The notes: generated by a model from the sequence alone, not told the origin. 64,000 nt of DNA from Chinchilla lanigera (GCF_000276665.1 NW_004955465.1:5754981-5818980); one strand, 5' to 3'. Shown: positions 45,130 to 57,775, counted from the first letter of the stretch. Program-made: numbers and translations.

Positions 45130-48085
45130 ATCTTTTAAAATGAGAGAGATCACAGTTCTTCCTTCTACATTTGGGTAAAATTCCTTTTGCAGTAAATAAT
45201 TAGAGGATTGAAATAAAATAATATTGCTAGTGCTCAGGGTCACTTTTCTCATTCAAATTGAAGACTCTGGGTTTTGGTTTTTTTCCAAGTCATTGGTGAC
45301 CCTTCCAGGGTTGTTTCTGGAGACTACACTATGTGCTGTGATCCGTTGTCCCCTGCTGACAAGCATGGTTCCTGGCACGTGGGTGGGTGCTGAAGAGAAC
45401 TTTGGGTGGAGGTGTTAGGGGTGACACTCCAGGGCCTCCTCACGACAGAACACAAAAACACAAGTAGGCTATCCCCCTGGCTGGGCAAAAAGAGGACACA
45501 CATTCTAAGACTGCATAGTAAATTGGTGTTACAGTATACCAACTGGAGGGATTTTTGAAATTATTTTCCTTTTTATAATTTCAGATCTGATAGAGATAAC
45601 ACTGTCGTCTTGCACAAAACAGTGTAACAACAATCCAACATGAGCAGAAAATAAATGTCATTTGCCTCTTGATCTAGTTAAACTTTCTCATCCTTCTTTC
45701 TCTCCCTCACAGCTTGGGTTTAATGCCATATAGAAGCTCAGAAGTAAACTCTCAGGAATGCCTTTTCTCTGAACAGAGTAGAAAATCGAATTTTCCATTT
45801 CAGTGCACCATTTGTACCTATGTCATTCAGAACTTATGTGCTGCCTTTAACATAGATAAGAAAAAAATTGGTATAGTCATGCTTCACAGTTGCTTTTAAA
45901 AGAACTTCTGAATTGTAATCATCTCTCAATATCACTTGTGGGTATCTATTTAATGAGAACCTCTTTACAATTTTCTAGCACATTGTTAATTCACAAGAAT
46001 TTATATCATTAAAGTCATTAAATGATGCTATTTGCTATGGGCTATTAAAGAGGATGCTAATCATTTACACTTACTTTCTGATCCTGCAAAAAAAGTTGGT
46101 CTTGTTATAGACATATTTCATTATAACTTTATTCTTGCCTTTAAAAACCAGAAATCCTTATCTTCAATTAATTTTTTTCAGCGTTTCAATTTTTTTTTCT
46201 ATCTAGAAACATTCCATTTGACTTGGCAGAAAAAAAAAGTCTTCAACTTGAAATGAAAGTTACCTTAAACCAGTTTAATATTGTTTTCTTTCACTCTCCT
46301 AATTATTTTAAAGGTGATATTTGCATTTTCATTCTTGTAATATTCCGACTGCCTGTAAGAACATGGCCTCATAAACACAGTTCACAGAAGCAAATGTTTT
46401 TAGCTCTGTTGGATTCCACTGGTTTCCAGAGTGCTTCAGTCAAGGGACATAAAAAAGGGTGACAATTACAGAAGCCACTAAAATTTTATACTTGGCTTTG
46501 TGGCCAGGGTTACACATTTCAGCAAAACTCGATAAGAAATCTCAGTGGCTATGCTATCTGCCCATCATAGCCACGAAAACTCCCCAACATGTCAACCTTC
46601 CTCATAAACAGTAAGTATATTATAAAACCATTTATAGTTGCTGTAAAAATGTTTTGATTATTTTACCCAACTACCTGAGTAACACACCTGATACCAGTTA
46701 AGGTAAAAAAATAAAATCTTCTTTTGAATCAAGCCTTTCAGAGTTGGGAGAAGAGTAGAGAAAAGGGAGATTACTTTTTTTTTATTAAAGTAGTATGCAG
46801 CTATGATGCCAAGAGCCAAAGCAGCACATCTGCTATAACATCACAACAAAATGAAGTGTTCATTCTTCTCATAGGCTTTACTGGAGCTCCTGGCTTGCAT
46901 CTCAGAGATCCTAGCATTTTATTGAGAATAAGTGCAAGCTATCAAAAAGAAGGGAGAAGCCAGCCATCCATATTGGACATTTCTAGGATTATCACAACAA
47001 TACTCTGAGCATAAAAAAGTGTCCCTTCCTCCAGGGGATGTAGCTGCTAGGAGCAGCTGCCTAGAGTTCAGCTCCTGCAGCCTGGTGCCCTTGGGAACAC
47101 TCAGCACAATGAGACCCTACACTTTTCTACTCTGCATTCCATTCCTCCTACACCATTTCTACCCCATGTGCTCACACATTTCCCAGACTCTTAGTTCCAA
47201 CCTTAAAGCCAAAAGCAAGTTCTTATGTCATGTATAAAGACTGAGAGACAGAATATACAAATGCTCAGGTCATATACAATTATAGAGCTCTGACTCACAG
47301 TCTACACAAGCAGCCAGGAAACCAGTCCATTACCCAGGAAGAACCAGCCCAGGCAACAAATACACTGAAGAAGTCGGGGACTATCTATAGTAACAATCCA
47401 GGATTGGAATTGGTGCAAAATAGCAAGCACTTAATAACTGGCACTTTCTCTAGTTTTTCTGTTTCCACTTTAGGGTCAACCAGAGAAGGAAAAGTGTGCC
47501 TTCCAAACCACTCCCTAGGGTGCCTCATCTCTACTTCCTCATGTTTGACCAACAGCCTCCATTTAGCACACACTCAGAGCCTTCCCACCCCCTACCTGCC
47601 TTGAGTGCCTGCCAAACCACAAAGGAAGGTAGCTGAGCCCTTTGCTAAGTCAAGCTCTGAATGCATAACCATTGCCCTTTCTCATCTGCTTGGTTTTTGT
47701 TCATTTCCACAGGACAAAAAAATTCTTTCCCAATAGTGCAGGAATTTCTTGAAGGATAATGCTACTAAGTGACTAGATTCAGCCTGCTGAGAAATATCCT
47801 GGTATCCAGTGCAAGGAAAAACAGATTACTGTGGCATTTTTTTGGGATTATCCTAAAGGAATCTGAGAGGTAGGGGACTGGTTATGCTCTCCTATGGAAA
47901 GTGGGGATGAGTCTAGAGAAGATACTGACAGTAGATTTTACAGCACTACTGGCAGTGGCACATGGCTGAGTGTGACTATTCAAATTTCTCCCTAGATTCC
48001 AGCACTAGGGTCAAGCTCTATTTCTTTAAAAGGCGGAGGGGAGCTGGGAGCCTTTCCAGAGAGAAGACTGAAGCCAGAGCTCTCC
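45130..48085. other. Noncoding stretch, no gene seen
   Basis: Unique-looking DNA. The open frames, up to about 100 codons near 46.7-47.2 kb, show no domain. A polypyrimidine-AG just before 45712 looks like a splice acceptor, but no supporting exon structure was found. Confidence 0.35.
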
Positions 48086-48089
48086 TCCT

Positions 48090-48260
48090 GGCCTCAGCCC
48101 TCACCTTGTTCTTGAAATCCAGCCACCCTGGTTCTATCTCTGCCACAAAGAGCTTCCTTCTTCCTAGAGCGCCCTTTAAATGTTTCCTGATGTACAAGGC
48201 CCAGATGAAACGCTGTCTCCTCCGTTCACCCTCTCCTGACTTCCCTGAACAAAATTGCCG
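48090..48260 (+). repeat. L2 LINE 3' region remnant
   Basis: CCACAAAGAGCTTCCTTCTT, then CCAGATGAAACGCTGTCTCC and CTCCTGACTTCCCTGAACAA follow the sense L2 3' ORF end. The 108- and 168-codon open frames overlapping here are incidental. Confidence 0.6.
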
Positions 48261-48423
48261 GCTTCCTCATCTAGACATGCAGATCTGAGTATCAGCTTCC
48301 GCAGTGAGACTTGCCATAAAAGATCACAGAAATTTGCTTACACGGCCATCTTCCCAGAGGGACTGAAATTCTCGAGTGGGGACTGTGTTATCATATACAT
48401 CATGTCTATAAGTCTAGTGACAC

Positions 48424-48508
48424 AAAGGAAAAAGAGAAGGGGAGAGATGGTGGGAAGGAGGAAGAAGAAAGAAGGAAAAACAAGCGGGAAGCAGGAAGGA
48501 AGTTTTAA
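48424..48508. repeat. Purine-rich tract
   Basis: About 85 bases made mostly of GGA, GAA and AGG units. It is the source of the lysine/arginine-rich middle of an overlapping open frame. Confidence 0.8.
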
Positions 48509-48879
48509 GAATTGCTTAGCACGTGTACATTATACCATGTCCTTCACTTTTCTACACACAGTTGTCTGTAACTTCAGGTGCCATTTCTATTCAGGCACCC
48601 CTAATAACGTTGTGCTGGGATTCCAGTATGCAGCACTTGTTCATTTTAAAACCAAATTCATTTACCTCCCCAAAGGATGTACTTCCAGGAATTCCAGGTA
48701 TTCATATACCTCCCCAGCCTTTTTTCACAACCCAGTGGATGGTCAGATAGACTTAGTTTAAACCTAGACTCCACCTTTGCTGACCTTGTGCTCTATCTCC
48801 TAAGCTCCTGGAACCCTCTGGAACACTGAAGTTGTTCATTTACAAAAAGATTTTGACATCTTCAACATGAGGACAATAA

Positions 48880-48965
48880 CCCCAACTCAACAGGTCATCA
48901 CTCCATAATTAAATGAGACAAGTAAGTGCAGTTCCTAGCACATAAAGGGCGGTCAATACACATGA
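48880..48965 (+). repeat. MIR 3' end remnant
   Basis: ATAATTAAATGAGACAAGTA and CAGTTCCTAGCACATAAAGG match the sense MIR 3' end. Confidence 0.55.
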
Positions 48966-49330
48966 CTTCTTTCTCCATTTAGATTTTCTTATCTTCATTT
49001 GGTCATTCAAGAAGAGAATTCAGTAATGCTGGATTCCTTCAGGCACCCATCCCACCAGTTAAGAGTCATTCTTTCCTCTGGGGAACCTGGATTTTTAAAG
49101 CTTTAACATTTTTGAGGAACAGTTCCAAACTAGGAAGTTACATTTTCAAGTATATCCATCTCTATGGATGGAATCAAGCCACTGATGTCAGAGATTAAAG
49201 CACATCCAGTGTTATTTCCTTAGAAACCCATTTCTTCCTCTGAACCCCAGTCCTTCTTCCTTCCCATCCTGGATCTCTCCGGGCCTTGATTAGACAATAG
49301 ATACCACCTCTGCATTCAATTGGCTTCTCT
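48966..49330. other. Unique noncoding stretch
   Basis: Nothing recognised between the MIR piece and the ID SINE. Confidence 0.4.
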
Positions 49331-49346
49331 TAAAAAACACAGCATT

Positions 49347-49431
49347 GGGCTGGGGATATAGCTCAGTGGCATAAGCGCCTGCCTGGCAAGCACAAGGTCC
49401 TGAGTTTGATCCCAGGTACTACAAAAAAAAG
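49347..49431 (+). repeat. ID SINE
   Basis: Full-length copy starting GGGCTGGGGATATAGCTCAG, with GCGCCTGCCTGGCAAGCAC and an A-rich tail. Short flanking direct repeats (AGCATT at 49341 and 49439, with similar A-rich sequence beside them) look like a target-site duplication. Confidence 0.9.
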
Positions 49432-49439
49432 AAAAACCA

Positions 49440-49775
49440 GCATTCCAGGGAGCTGAACCACAGTGAAAAAAATATGCACTGCCTGTGGTCAGGACAACAG
49501 CAAAGGGACTTGGGGCATGAAACAGGCAGTCCAGCAGTGCCCTCCCAGGGCAGTGTCAGTGACCCCAGCCTTCTCCCACATACCTCCTGCCACTCTGGTT
49601 TTATATATAGTGGTTGACCCCAAAGCAAAGGGCAAAACTGGTTTAGGTAAGTGGGGTGGGCTGGTGGTACAAGCAAGCGAGAGAGAGAACAGAGAGAGAA
49701 GGAACTGACACTGTATTAAATAACAGAAAGAAACTGAGGTAACATCCAAAACCAGGGAGATGCAGAGCTCCAAAG
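49440..49775. other. Unique noncoding stretch
   Basis: Overlapping open frames on both strands, no recognisable domain. A GA-rich patch is at about 49678-49705. Confidence 0.4.
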
Positions 49776-49779
49776 AGTA

Positions 49780-50149
49780 CAAGGTGTGCTCAAAAAATAA
49801 TGTTTACGTTTTTTAAAATTACCACGGTAAAAGACATATTGCCATTAGTCACACGCAAAGGAGCTCAAAGGCTCCCCGTTACTTCCAACACACTTATCTC
49901 ACCCTTCTTGCCGCTTCCTGAAGCAGTTCTGGAAGCTCTCTGCTGAGCGTTTTTATTTGTACTGTCCTGGCTACCTGGATGTCTTGAATGGATTCAAAAT
50001 TTATGGTTGTTTTGACTTTGGGGAAGAGCCCGAAATCACAAGGTGCCAGATCTTGTGAATAAAGTGGCTGGAACACGCTGTCATGTTTGTAGGAGCTGCA
50101 CTGGGCAGCAGCATTCACTGTATTTTTTATCTCACCTTGTGGAGACATT
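49780..50149 (-). pseudogene. Mariner transposase remnant, left arm
   Basis: On the minus strand a frame of 84 codons contains YSQDLAPCDFGLFPK, the hallmark around the third catalytic Asp of mariner transposases (DD34D). The second catalytic Asp position, before the NA motif, appears to be Val. After a frameshift the C-terminal CF-x-K-x-QEG pattern can be followed. The outer end AAGGTGTGCTCAAAAAATAA looks like the terminal inverted repeat. The 5' half of the transposase is missing. Confidence 0.8.
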
Positions 50150-50297
50150 CATGGAAATAAGACCTCCAGAAATGCTTCAGAAAGTGGCAAGAAGGATGGG
50201 CTCAGAGTGTTTGAAGTATCCTGAGGGTACTTAATGGTGATGTGTCTCACTGTAATACATAAATTGAACACTCACAGTATCTTTGATCACACCTCAT
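50150..50297 (+). mobile_element. Mariner 3' end, right arm, opposite orientation
   Basis: The plus strand carries a second copy of the transposase C-terminus, with CCAGAAATGCTTCAGAAAGT and GGCAAGAAGGATGGGCTC. It then runs to ATCACACCTCA, which resembles the terminal repeat AGCACACCTTG of the left arm. It is the same region as in the left arm but reversed, so the two arms sit head to head. Confidence 0.65.
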
Positions 50298-50299
50298 AA

Positions 50300-50740
50300 T
50301 ATGAGTTAGATGCTAAACAGGCAATGTATGACATTTTGTGCTTGCTATCAAGCTCTCCCTTTGCAGTTATTGTCCATGAGATTTGCAGAACAAGGCAGAG
50401 AGAGGAAGAACTCCAAGACAGCATCAGTTCCTCTAACAGCCACACCCCTGAAATCAGAGCTGTGAGTGTGTGCAGTTTTCTTTAACCTCAGAGGCAGCAA
50501 GTGTGGTGTGGACTCTGCCAGCTTCTACCCTAATGGTGCTTTTTCTCCTCCAATCAGGACAGGGGCAAGGTGACTCCACCTCAGGGCCCACCTCATTCAC
50601 GTTATGTTGAGGCCTTTTTCAGAATTTCCCCAGGAAAGATGTAGTATGTGGGAAACGCAACAGGCCGGGAGCAAGCCGTATACATTCTGAGTGATTGCTA
50701 GGCAGTGCCCTCCAAAACTTCACAACTGGGTCACCTCAGA
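50300..50740. other. Unique noncoding stretch
   Basis: No repeat or gene recognised. Confidence 0.4.
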
Positions 50741-50744
50741 ATCT

Positions 50745-50850
50745 TGAAGAGTTCTGACTTAGAAATGATCTCACCTCATCAGACGTAAGCTTTTTGGAGA
50801 CAGGCACAGGGTCATGTTTACTGCTGCCTTCCTAGCCCACCCTGCATAAA
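50745..50850 (+). repeat. L2 LINE 3' remnant
   Basis: TAAGCTTTTTGGAGACAGGC, ACAGGGTCATGTTTACTGCT and TTCCTAGCCCACCCTGCAT keep the L2 3' end order. Confidence 0.55.
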
Positions 50851-50984
50851 GTCAGCGGCCAAAGACTCAAATCCAAAAACCCCAGGCCGGGCTCTGCCTC
50901 ATCTACCGGAGTCTTGACTCAAGCAGAGCAGAAATTTCCCTCTCTGAGCTTCCATACACATAACCCAGGGCCTGCTTGTCTGTC

Positions 50985-51100
50985 TGTCCAGTAGACTGTG
51001 AGGCTCTAACAGGCAAGACTTGTGTCTCATTCAGTCTTTTAACTCTGGGGCTTAACACAGTACCTGCTATATTACAGCTATTTGGAAGACGTTCACTACA
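50985..51100 (+). repeat. L2 LINE 3' remnant
   Basis: TAGACTGTGAGGCTCTAACA, AGACTTGTGTCTCATTCAGT and TAACACAGTACCTGCTATAT match the sense L2 3' untranslated region. Confidence 0.65.
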
Positions 51101-51119
51101 CAAATTGAACTAAATTAAA

Positions 51120-51555
51120 AAAAAAAAAAGAGCTCCTCACCAGTCAGTCCTCACCAACATCAAAAACAGGTAGAGGCAAGCAGTCAATAATTCACTCCCT
51201 GTTACAGTCCCACCAGCTACTTTTATTGTACTTAGAAGAAGGCCAACATGCTTTGTTAAAATAAACTCTAAGTAGTGACAACATTTACAAAAAGATATCA
51301 CAAGTATTTTCATTTAAATTTTTTTGCACTACTTCGCAAAGTGAATGAGATTCCAGCAACTGTAATCAAGAATTCTAAGGATAGATTTCCCACCTAATAG
51401 TTGGTCTTTATCCTACAAACTCCTGGGGTCCCAAGCCCACACTACTCTCCTGGAATTGACAAAACAGGATTGAAGAACTGATATATGCTCAACAAGATCT
51501 TTGAGTGGTTGTTAGGCTTGCACAATTTTAGGTAGCGCTCTTTAAAGATAATAGT
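51120..51555. other. AT-rich stretch, nothing recognised
   Basis: No gene or named repeat seen. Confidence 0.4.
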
Positions 51556-51559
51556 ACTA

Positions 51560-51735
51560 GAAAGTGCACACAGTTAACTGTCAGGGGTCCTAGGTTATGA
51601 CCTCTGTCATTTACTAGTTGTATAAATTTCTGTAGTTGTATAACTATGCTGAGCTTATTTTCCTATTTATAAAGTAACAAAAATAATGCCTGGCCTACTT
51701 TCCTAGCAAGGTCGCAGTTAGGACATAATGCAAAC
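51560..51735 (+). repeat. MIR SINE remnant
   Basis: TCATTTACTAGTTGTATAAA, CTGAGCTTATTTTCC and AAAAATAATGCCTGGCCTAC give the sense MIR order across most of its length. Confidence 0.7.
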
Positions 51736-51744
51736 TATGAGAAA

Positions 51745-51930
51745 GTGACAGGATGCTGGGAAAGCTCCAGGTCTATAATCTCAATATTCTGAGGAGCTGA
51801 GGCAAGAGGATCACAAGTCTGAGCCTCGCCTGGGCAACTTAATGACTTAGCAAGCCTCAAAATAAAAATTTTAAAAAGGGCTGGGGATGTAGCACAGTAT
51901 GAAGGCCTGTTGTTCAATCACCAGGACTCC
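51745..51930 (+). repeat. B1-ID composite SINE
   Basis: B1 half with ATAATCTCAATATTCTGAGG and AGGCAAGAGGATCACAAGTC, a linker of AAAATT type, and an ID half GGGCTGGGGATGTAGCACAG. It is inserted directly after the MIR copy. Confidence 0.85.
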
Positions 51931-51939
51931 TGCTTCTGT

Positions 51940-53535
51940 GGGGGCCAACCTGAACCTCTTCATGTGTGTGCACCCCTTCAGCTATGACTCAAGCTGGAAC
52001 CCTTCCTTTGCCTTCCCTTACTTTCCAACTAAAGCTTTTGCCCATAAATTCATACTGTTGCCTTCATTTCCATTATGACTAAAGCGAGGACTCACGGTAG
52101 CTGGGGACACAACTTGGGAAAAGTTAAGAAACACAGTTGTCACCAAAAGAAAAAAAAAATGTGGATCAAGGTAACAATAAGGATAATTTTATCAAGTGAA
52201 TCTTCAGTGAACTACAGAACCTCATCCGTGCCAAACCCGACTGACCATTCCAAGAGTACAGGTAATTGAGAGGAACCGATAAAGCAGGGAGAGGTCTGGA
52301 TTCATCATCGAAGTTCTCCAGCTCCTCCTTCTCACACCCAAAGCTCTGCAGCTCAGACTCACGCTGACATCACTGAGCAGCCTGCAGAGGGCACATCACT
52401 CACAGAAGAATTCCATCCCCTGTGCAAGATAAGTGTTTTCCTCAGTTTGTGTGGGATTTTCCAGGGAGCTATGCTCCCCAAAATTCATACATTTCCCATT
52501 AGTTTATGGTAGGCAATCCTGGGCAACCAGATACATCTTGCTAAATGTATTCCATAAATCAGACTCACTGCCAGCTCATACCACTCACTACTTTGTATCC
52601 AAGGAGACCTATACTTATCAGGTTTATGAGAAAAGTAGACTGGGTAAACTGATGTTTTTCTTTGGGGATGTTCCTCTCTCCCCATAAACCTAATCTAGGG
52701 GGAGCGAACGGGCTGCAGAATAGCTGCTTAATCCCAGACAAAAAGGGAAAACAGCATTAGAGTCATTAAGAACCCATTTTATGGTTATCTGAAGATTTTT
52801 TTAAATTTAGTATAACAAAAGGACATCTAGAATGGCTGTGGGCTTCTGGTCTATCCTGAATCCAGATAAACCCCCACGCTCTTTCCTTGCCTGCAGATTC
52901 CTGTAGCCTTGCTCTCAGAGTTTGAGGTCAAGGGTTGTTGCTCCAAATGGTTGCACGTTAGGCGTGGTTCCAGTTTCTGACTCCCCAGAGCAAATTTTTA
53001 AATGATTAACTATTTCAGAGCCCTGCAGGCTTGCAAGTGAGTCTGCTCTGCAGACGTGGTCCTACTTTGTTTGTTATCACTACATGGACCTATGCAACCA
53101 GGAAAAGACAAATCATTGTCAGGCAATGACCTCCAAATCTCAATGTTTGGTTCACTTGGCATCTTGTTTTCTGCTGTATCTTTAGCTGTTGGCAATGTTT
53201 GGCCCTTAAATTGGATGATAATAGAAGAAAAGGGCAAAACTCTCCTAGATCATAACCACACTCCTCTGGCCTCCAGGCTTACAGCCTTGGGTCATACAGC
53301 AATGTTGAATTCTTAGGATGCGAACTCAGAGGACTCAGCTGTACCATGTCTTTCTACAAAGAACATTTCATCCCCACAAAAGGCACTTCTTGTGTTGAAA
53401 GGGTCCTTCAGGAAGGCCCAAAATAGAAGAATTGGTTAGAATCTAGTCAAGGCCAGGGAAAGTGATGACCTCACATAAGCATGCTACCAGGGAATTTAAT
53501 CTGTGGTATGATAACAAAATGCACAAATCTGGTTG
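51940..53535. other. Unique noncoding stretch
   Basis: No repeat or gene recognised. Open frames near 52433-52687 are antiparallel and show no domain. Confidence 0.4.
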
Positions 53536-53539
53536 AGTT

Positions 53540-53985
53540 ACAGAGAAAAGTCTATTGTGGCCTATAGTTCTATATACAGCTGAGCAGCTACATCTGGTCG
53601 ACCTCAGCTGAGGGCCTCATGCTTCAATGATTCATGGTGCTGAAGCAGCAAAGGGAAGTAGATACAGGCAAAAGGAACAGGAAAGAGAGAGAGAGACTGA
53701 CAGACAGAGACACAATGGAGAGACAGAAAGAGACAGAGAGCCCACTTTATAACAATCTAGTCTCAAGGTAACTAATCCAGTCCTATGAAACCTAACTCAC
53801 TCCTGGAAACCTTAGTCCAGTCTCAAGAGAACCAAACCAGTCTCTCAAAAAAGACATTAACCCATCCATGAGGATGGTGGTCTCAGGACCCACTCACCTC
53901 CCACTAGGACCCTCCTCTAAAGATCCCACCACCTCTCAACACTGTTTCTTCAGTCTAAAATTAGCATGATTTTAACATCTCTTTT
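53540..53985 (-). mobile_element. MaLR LTR remnant
   Basis: The right part has CACCTCCCACTAGGACCCTC, TAAAGATCCCACCACCTCTC and AACACTG in reverse-complement MaLR order. The left part contains a GA-rich microsatellite (about 53680-53745) and repeated CCAGTCT units. Confidence 0.55.
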
Positions 53986-53994
53986 TCATCCAGA

Positions 53995-54115
53995 ATCATG
54001 GAGATGAAAGTGTACCCCCTAATTCAACCCTGTCATTGTATAAATGAGGACACTGGAGCCCAAAGAAGCAACATGGCTTGTATGGCACCACAGAACCAGT
54101 TGGTAGTCAAGCCAG
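53995..54115 (-). repeat. MIR SINE remnant
   Basis: ATTGTATAAATGAGGACACT, GGAGCCCAAAGAAGCAACAT and GGCTTGTATGGCACCACAGA match the antisense MIR core. Confidence 0.65.
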
Positions 54116-54119
54116 TACC

Positions 54120-55670
54120 TGGCCTGTGCCTCCTTACACTCTCTGCAAGGCTCTTTCTGCTACGAATGTCTTCGCTTCAGTGTAAATAAATTTAATGAGG
54201 TATTTCCTAAGAGCAGAATGAAGGAGATGGCATGTAAGTGGGTATTGGATTCCTGAAGTAGGCAGAGAGGCACAGAGAGAAAATGAATAGACCCAATTCA
54301 CAAATTTTGCCTAAGGCTAGACCTCTACACATTTAATATAGGATGATAATAATAATAGATCCACTCAGTGGTTCTTTCCTTCCAAGGGACCAAATTCGCC
54401 TACTCTTTTTGATGGTCAGATAGGAATGATATGCAGGGGCAATGACATTCCATATACATTTGCCCTTGACATCCCAGGGTGCACCTTCCTTGAGGGTTAT
54501 AATTCTTTAGCTGACTTCAAGTCTACTGCTGGTTCTCACACCAATGACTTGCACCCAAGAGTGTATATCTATTATAATTGCTACCTAAAGAGAATAAGAA
54601 TTACAGATAAGTAATTTTCTTTTTCTAATCTAACCCCTTGGAGGCATTTTAGCAGCTAATATGGGTGATGACAGGCATTTCTGCTATAATTTATACAATT
54701 TCATTTTTCTTAATCATGGATTTTAGTTCTCTTACGTCACCTGCTTGAAATGGAAGCAGTTTTTTTGTAGCTGCTTTTACATTTACAGTCCTTCTTGAAA
54801 AGTGGTTATAATGGCCACACAATTATGAAAAATTCAGATTAGTATCTTGCCTGAAAAGCCTTTCTTGTAACTGCCTACAGAGTCACTGAAAACAATTTAT
54901 AAAGCATAACTGTATGTATTCCAATGGAAAATACTTAAGAAACTATGAAAAGTTATAAGTGGACCTTTATAGCTATTTACCTTGTAGAGAAATTGCTGAT
55001 GAATAACACATACTTAGAATAACTTATATGGGACATCAAAGGGAATTTAGGGAATGCTTAAGGGCAGGTGGACTGATGTAATTCTTTTGTTTTTGTTCTC
55101 ATATCTAACCTAATAAAGCCTGATATGTGAAATAATGTCAGTAAATATTGGGGATTTGCATTATATATAATTGAGAGGTCATCAAATAATACAGTATTCT
55201 AATCACACCCACTGAATGCAGATGGCCTTAAAGAATACAACTCAAGTGTGTGTCCCCAGTCCAGAGAGTCCAGACCTGCTGATAGAGCTCAGAATCATCT
55301 GAGATGTAGAACTGTGGTTGGCAACAATATTGGTGGATTGTGAGATCAGTGTAGTGCATCAGTAGACAAGGTTTTGTGGGAACACAATAGGAATAGAAAG
55401 GATCAGAGCACTTCTTCCTCTATAAGTGGAAGAACTGTTCGTGAAAATTTTTAGCGAGGTTTTATATTTAGTAAAAGTAGGAAAAAACGGGCTCTGCAGA
55501 GTGAATTTGGGCCATGTAAAATTAGAAGAAGTACACCCTACAACATGACACCTGTATCACGAGAGGATACAGTGTTCTCGTGAAACTCTTTATATCTTGT
55601 GTACAATGGGACTAAGTTCTGGTAGGAAATGTATTTCTTCCTGTAATTTAGAATAAGTTCAAAAGTCAGT
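54120..55670. other. AT-rich stretch, no gene seen
   Basis: A possible very diverged MER5 trace lies near 55250-55330. Otherwise nothing recognised. Confidence 0.4.
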
Positions 55671-55675
55671 ATAGC

Positions 55676-56118
55676 AGGTTGAATGAAATATCCCAAAACT
55701 GTACGCCCATATTCTAATCCCTGGGTCCTATGACTATGACCTTATTTGGGAAAAGGCTGACAATGTAATTAAGGTAAGGATCTCAAGATGAGTGACTTAT
55801 CCTAGATTATATGAGTTAACCCTAAATCCAGTGACAGAAGTCTTTACAAGAGAAAGGCAAAGGGAGATTTGATACCAGCTGAAAAGGTGGTAGTAGGGCT
55901 ACAGAGGTAGAGAAGAGTGAGGTGGCCACAAGTCAAGGGACAACTAGAGCCACAGGTGGGATTTACTCCCCTGGAGCCTCTCGAGGGAGAATGGCTCTGT
56001 AGATGCATTCACTTCAGTGTTCCGAATTCCTGAACTGTGATAGATGAATTTTCTGTTGTTTTAAGCTACCCAGTTGTTGGTAATTTGTTATAGCAGCAAC
56101 AGAAAACTAATACAGACA
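55676..56118 (+). mobile_element. MLT1-type MaLR LTR, near full length
   Basis: Begins with AGGTTGAATGAAATATCCC, then TATGACCTTATTTGGGAAAA and TGTAATTAAGGTAAGGATCT, and ends with CTACCCAGTTGTTGGTAATT and AGAAAACTAATACA. These are the MLT1 landmarks in order over the whole LTR. No internal retroviral sequence. Confidence 0.85.
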
Positions 56119-56119
56119 C

Positions 56120-56550
56120 TGATATAACAGATTCAAAATTCTGGTGTATTCTACAACCCCAGAACCATCTTTGACCTCTTCCAGTACATTCAAAAATTCC
56201 AAAGAATGAAATTCAGTGTGCTTCAACATTTTTGAAAAGCCATGGCCTTCAACAAGAAACCTGAATAATTCAGCATTTATGATCTGGTACAGCCCCAAGG
56301 AAGAAAAAGAAATCCACACCTTCCCTCACAGTCACCACAATCAAATAATGACAGTCCTGTCTATTCCCTTCTGACAAGGAAGTTTCAGAAGCTTAATTTT
56401 CTGAGTAGAAGGTATTTTGTTTAATTTTGTTAATTTAAATTTATTATAATAAGAATAGCTATGCATTTTCAAACTTTAAAAAAATTGATCAGAAATTCAC
56501 TATGTTAGACTTCCCCCTAGTTACAAGGGCCAACCAAAAAAGAAAAAGAA
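56120..56550. other. Unique noncoding stretch
   Basis: Nothing recognised. Confidence 0.4.
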
Positions 56551-56557
56551 CTTTTAA

Positions 56558-56645
56558 GGGATGGGGGTGAGCTCAGAGGTAGAGTAATTGCCTAGCCTTT
56601 GGATAGCCTCAGGTTCAATCTCTATGACTACAAAAGAAATTAAAA
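56558..56645 (+). repeat. Old ID SINE
   Basis: GAGCTCAGAGGTAGAGTAAT and TCAGGTTCAATCTCTATGAC are a decayed ID body followed by an A/T-rich tail. Confidence 0.65.
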
Positions 56646-56649
56646 TTAA

Positions 56650-57755
56650 ATTAAAATAAAGGAATTTGAAAACAATGAGGAAAGATGGCTAATTTGATAA
56701 TAACATAGTTATCTACTCTATCTATATTCTTTCCAAGATGGGCCAAAGATGCATTGTGTCTACAGACATCACATCTACTGCTATCGGACATGCTACAAAT
56801 TGTTCATTTTACCCATGGACCTTTAGCAACTATAAGCTATCCAAGCTGCACAGAATATGCTCTAATTAGACCATAACAGAATGGAAGTATGGGCTCTTAT
56901 AACAAATCCATCATTGCACTATTTGTATAACAATAATTAGTGCTATGAATCACCAAAGATCTATCATAGCTTAAAGCAGCTGGCTTGCTTTGGCTTTTCT
57001 CCAGCTTTCAGGAGGACTGTTGTGCCTCTCATCCCAAGTAACCAACACCTATGTGAAAAGCACAGCTGGCAAGACATCCCCAATGTCATTCATTCTCTTA
57101 GGCATCGTCTTTCCTTCTTGATGTGAAAGGTGCTATATTACTGTTAGACCTCTTAATATAATGCTTGTGCATAGTCATCACACAAGAAATTCACCGCACC
57201 TGGCTGGATTAAGAAAGCAGTAAAAACCAGATGTTAGGAAAAATAATCAAGTGGCTGAGGAAGCGGTAGAAGTGGACATAAGAAGAATATTGACAAAAAC
57301 CAATGCCTGCCTTGCTGTATTTCTGACCAATCTGACCTTTCCCCCATCTAAAGGAAGTGAGGCAGGTGGAAGAAGATAGAAACAAACAAGATTTTCAAGC
57401 TGCATAGCGCCACACTAATAAGCTGATTGAAGTCCAAAGCCTGTCTGCCACCACAAGCCCTCTGATCCCCAGCAGGACCCAGCAAACTGAAATTCACTGA
57501 AGGTTCCCAGGCCTTGAGAGACCACACCTATTCATTAGGATGAAGTCAGATTGACAAACTGCTCGCTTCATCCTCTGAACCCCGTGAAAGTGATTTGTGA
57601 ACATTAGGGTGGCTGCAAAAGACGACAGGAGAAGCGCTGAGGAGTGCAGTAAGGCAGAGAAGAGGTGAGGTGGAGAATTCACACAGAGCTGGGGCATCTG
57701 TCATCCAGGACCAGGCTACCTGCTCATGCTGCAGAATTGGGTGGGGCCACTTGGT
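56650..57755. other. Unique noncoding stretch
   Basis: No repeat or gene recognised. Confidence 0.4.
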
Positions 57756-57775
57756 AAAACTGTTTATGTGTTTTG

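Noticed and set aside
45690..45899. Splice-acceptor-like pyrimidine-AG followed by a 61-codon frame
   Set aside because: No donor, no neighbouring exon and no recognisable peptide; such acceptors are common by chance.
48255..48761. 168-codon plus-strand open frame
   Set aside because: It starts in an L2 remnant and its middle is a purine tract giving Lys/Arg/Gly. No domain.
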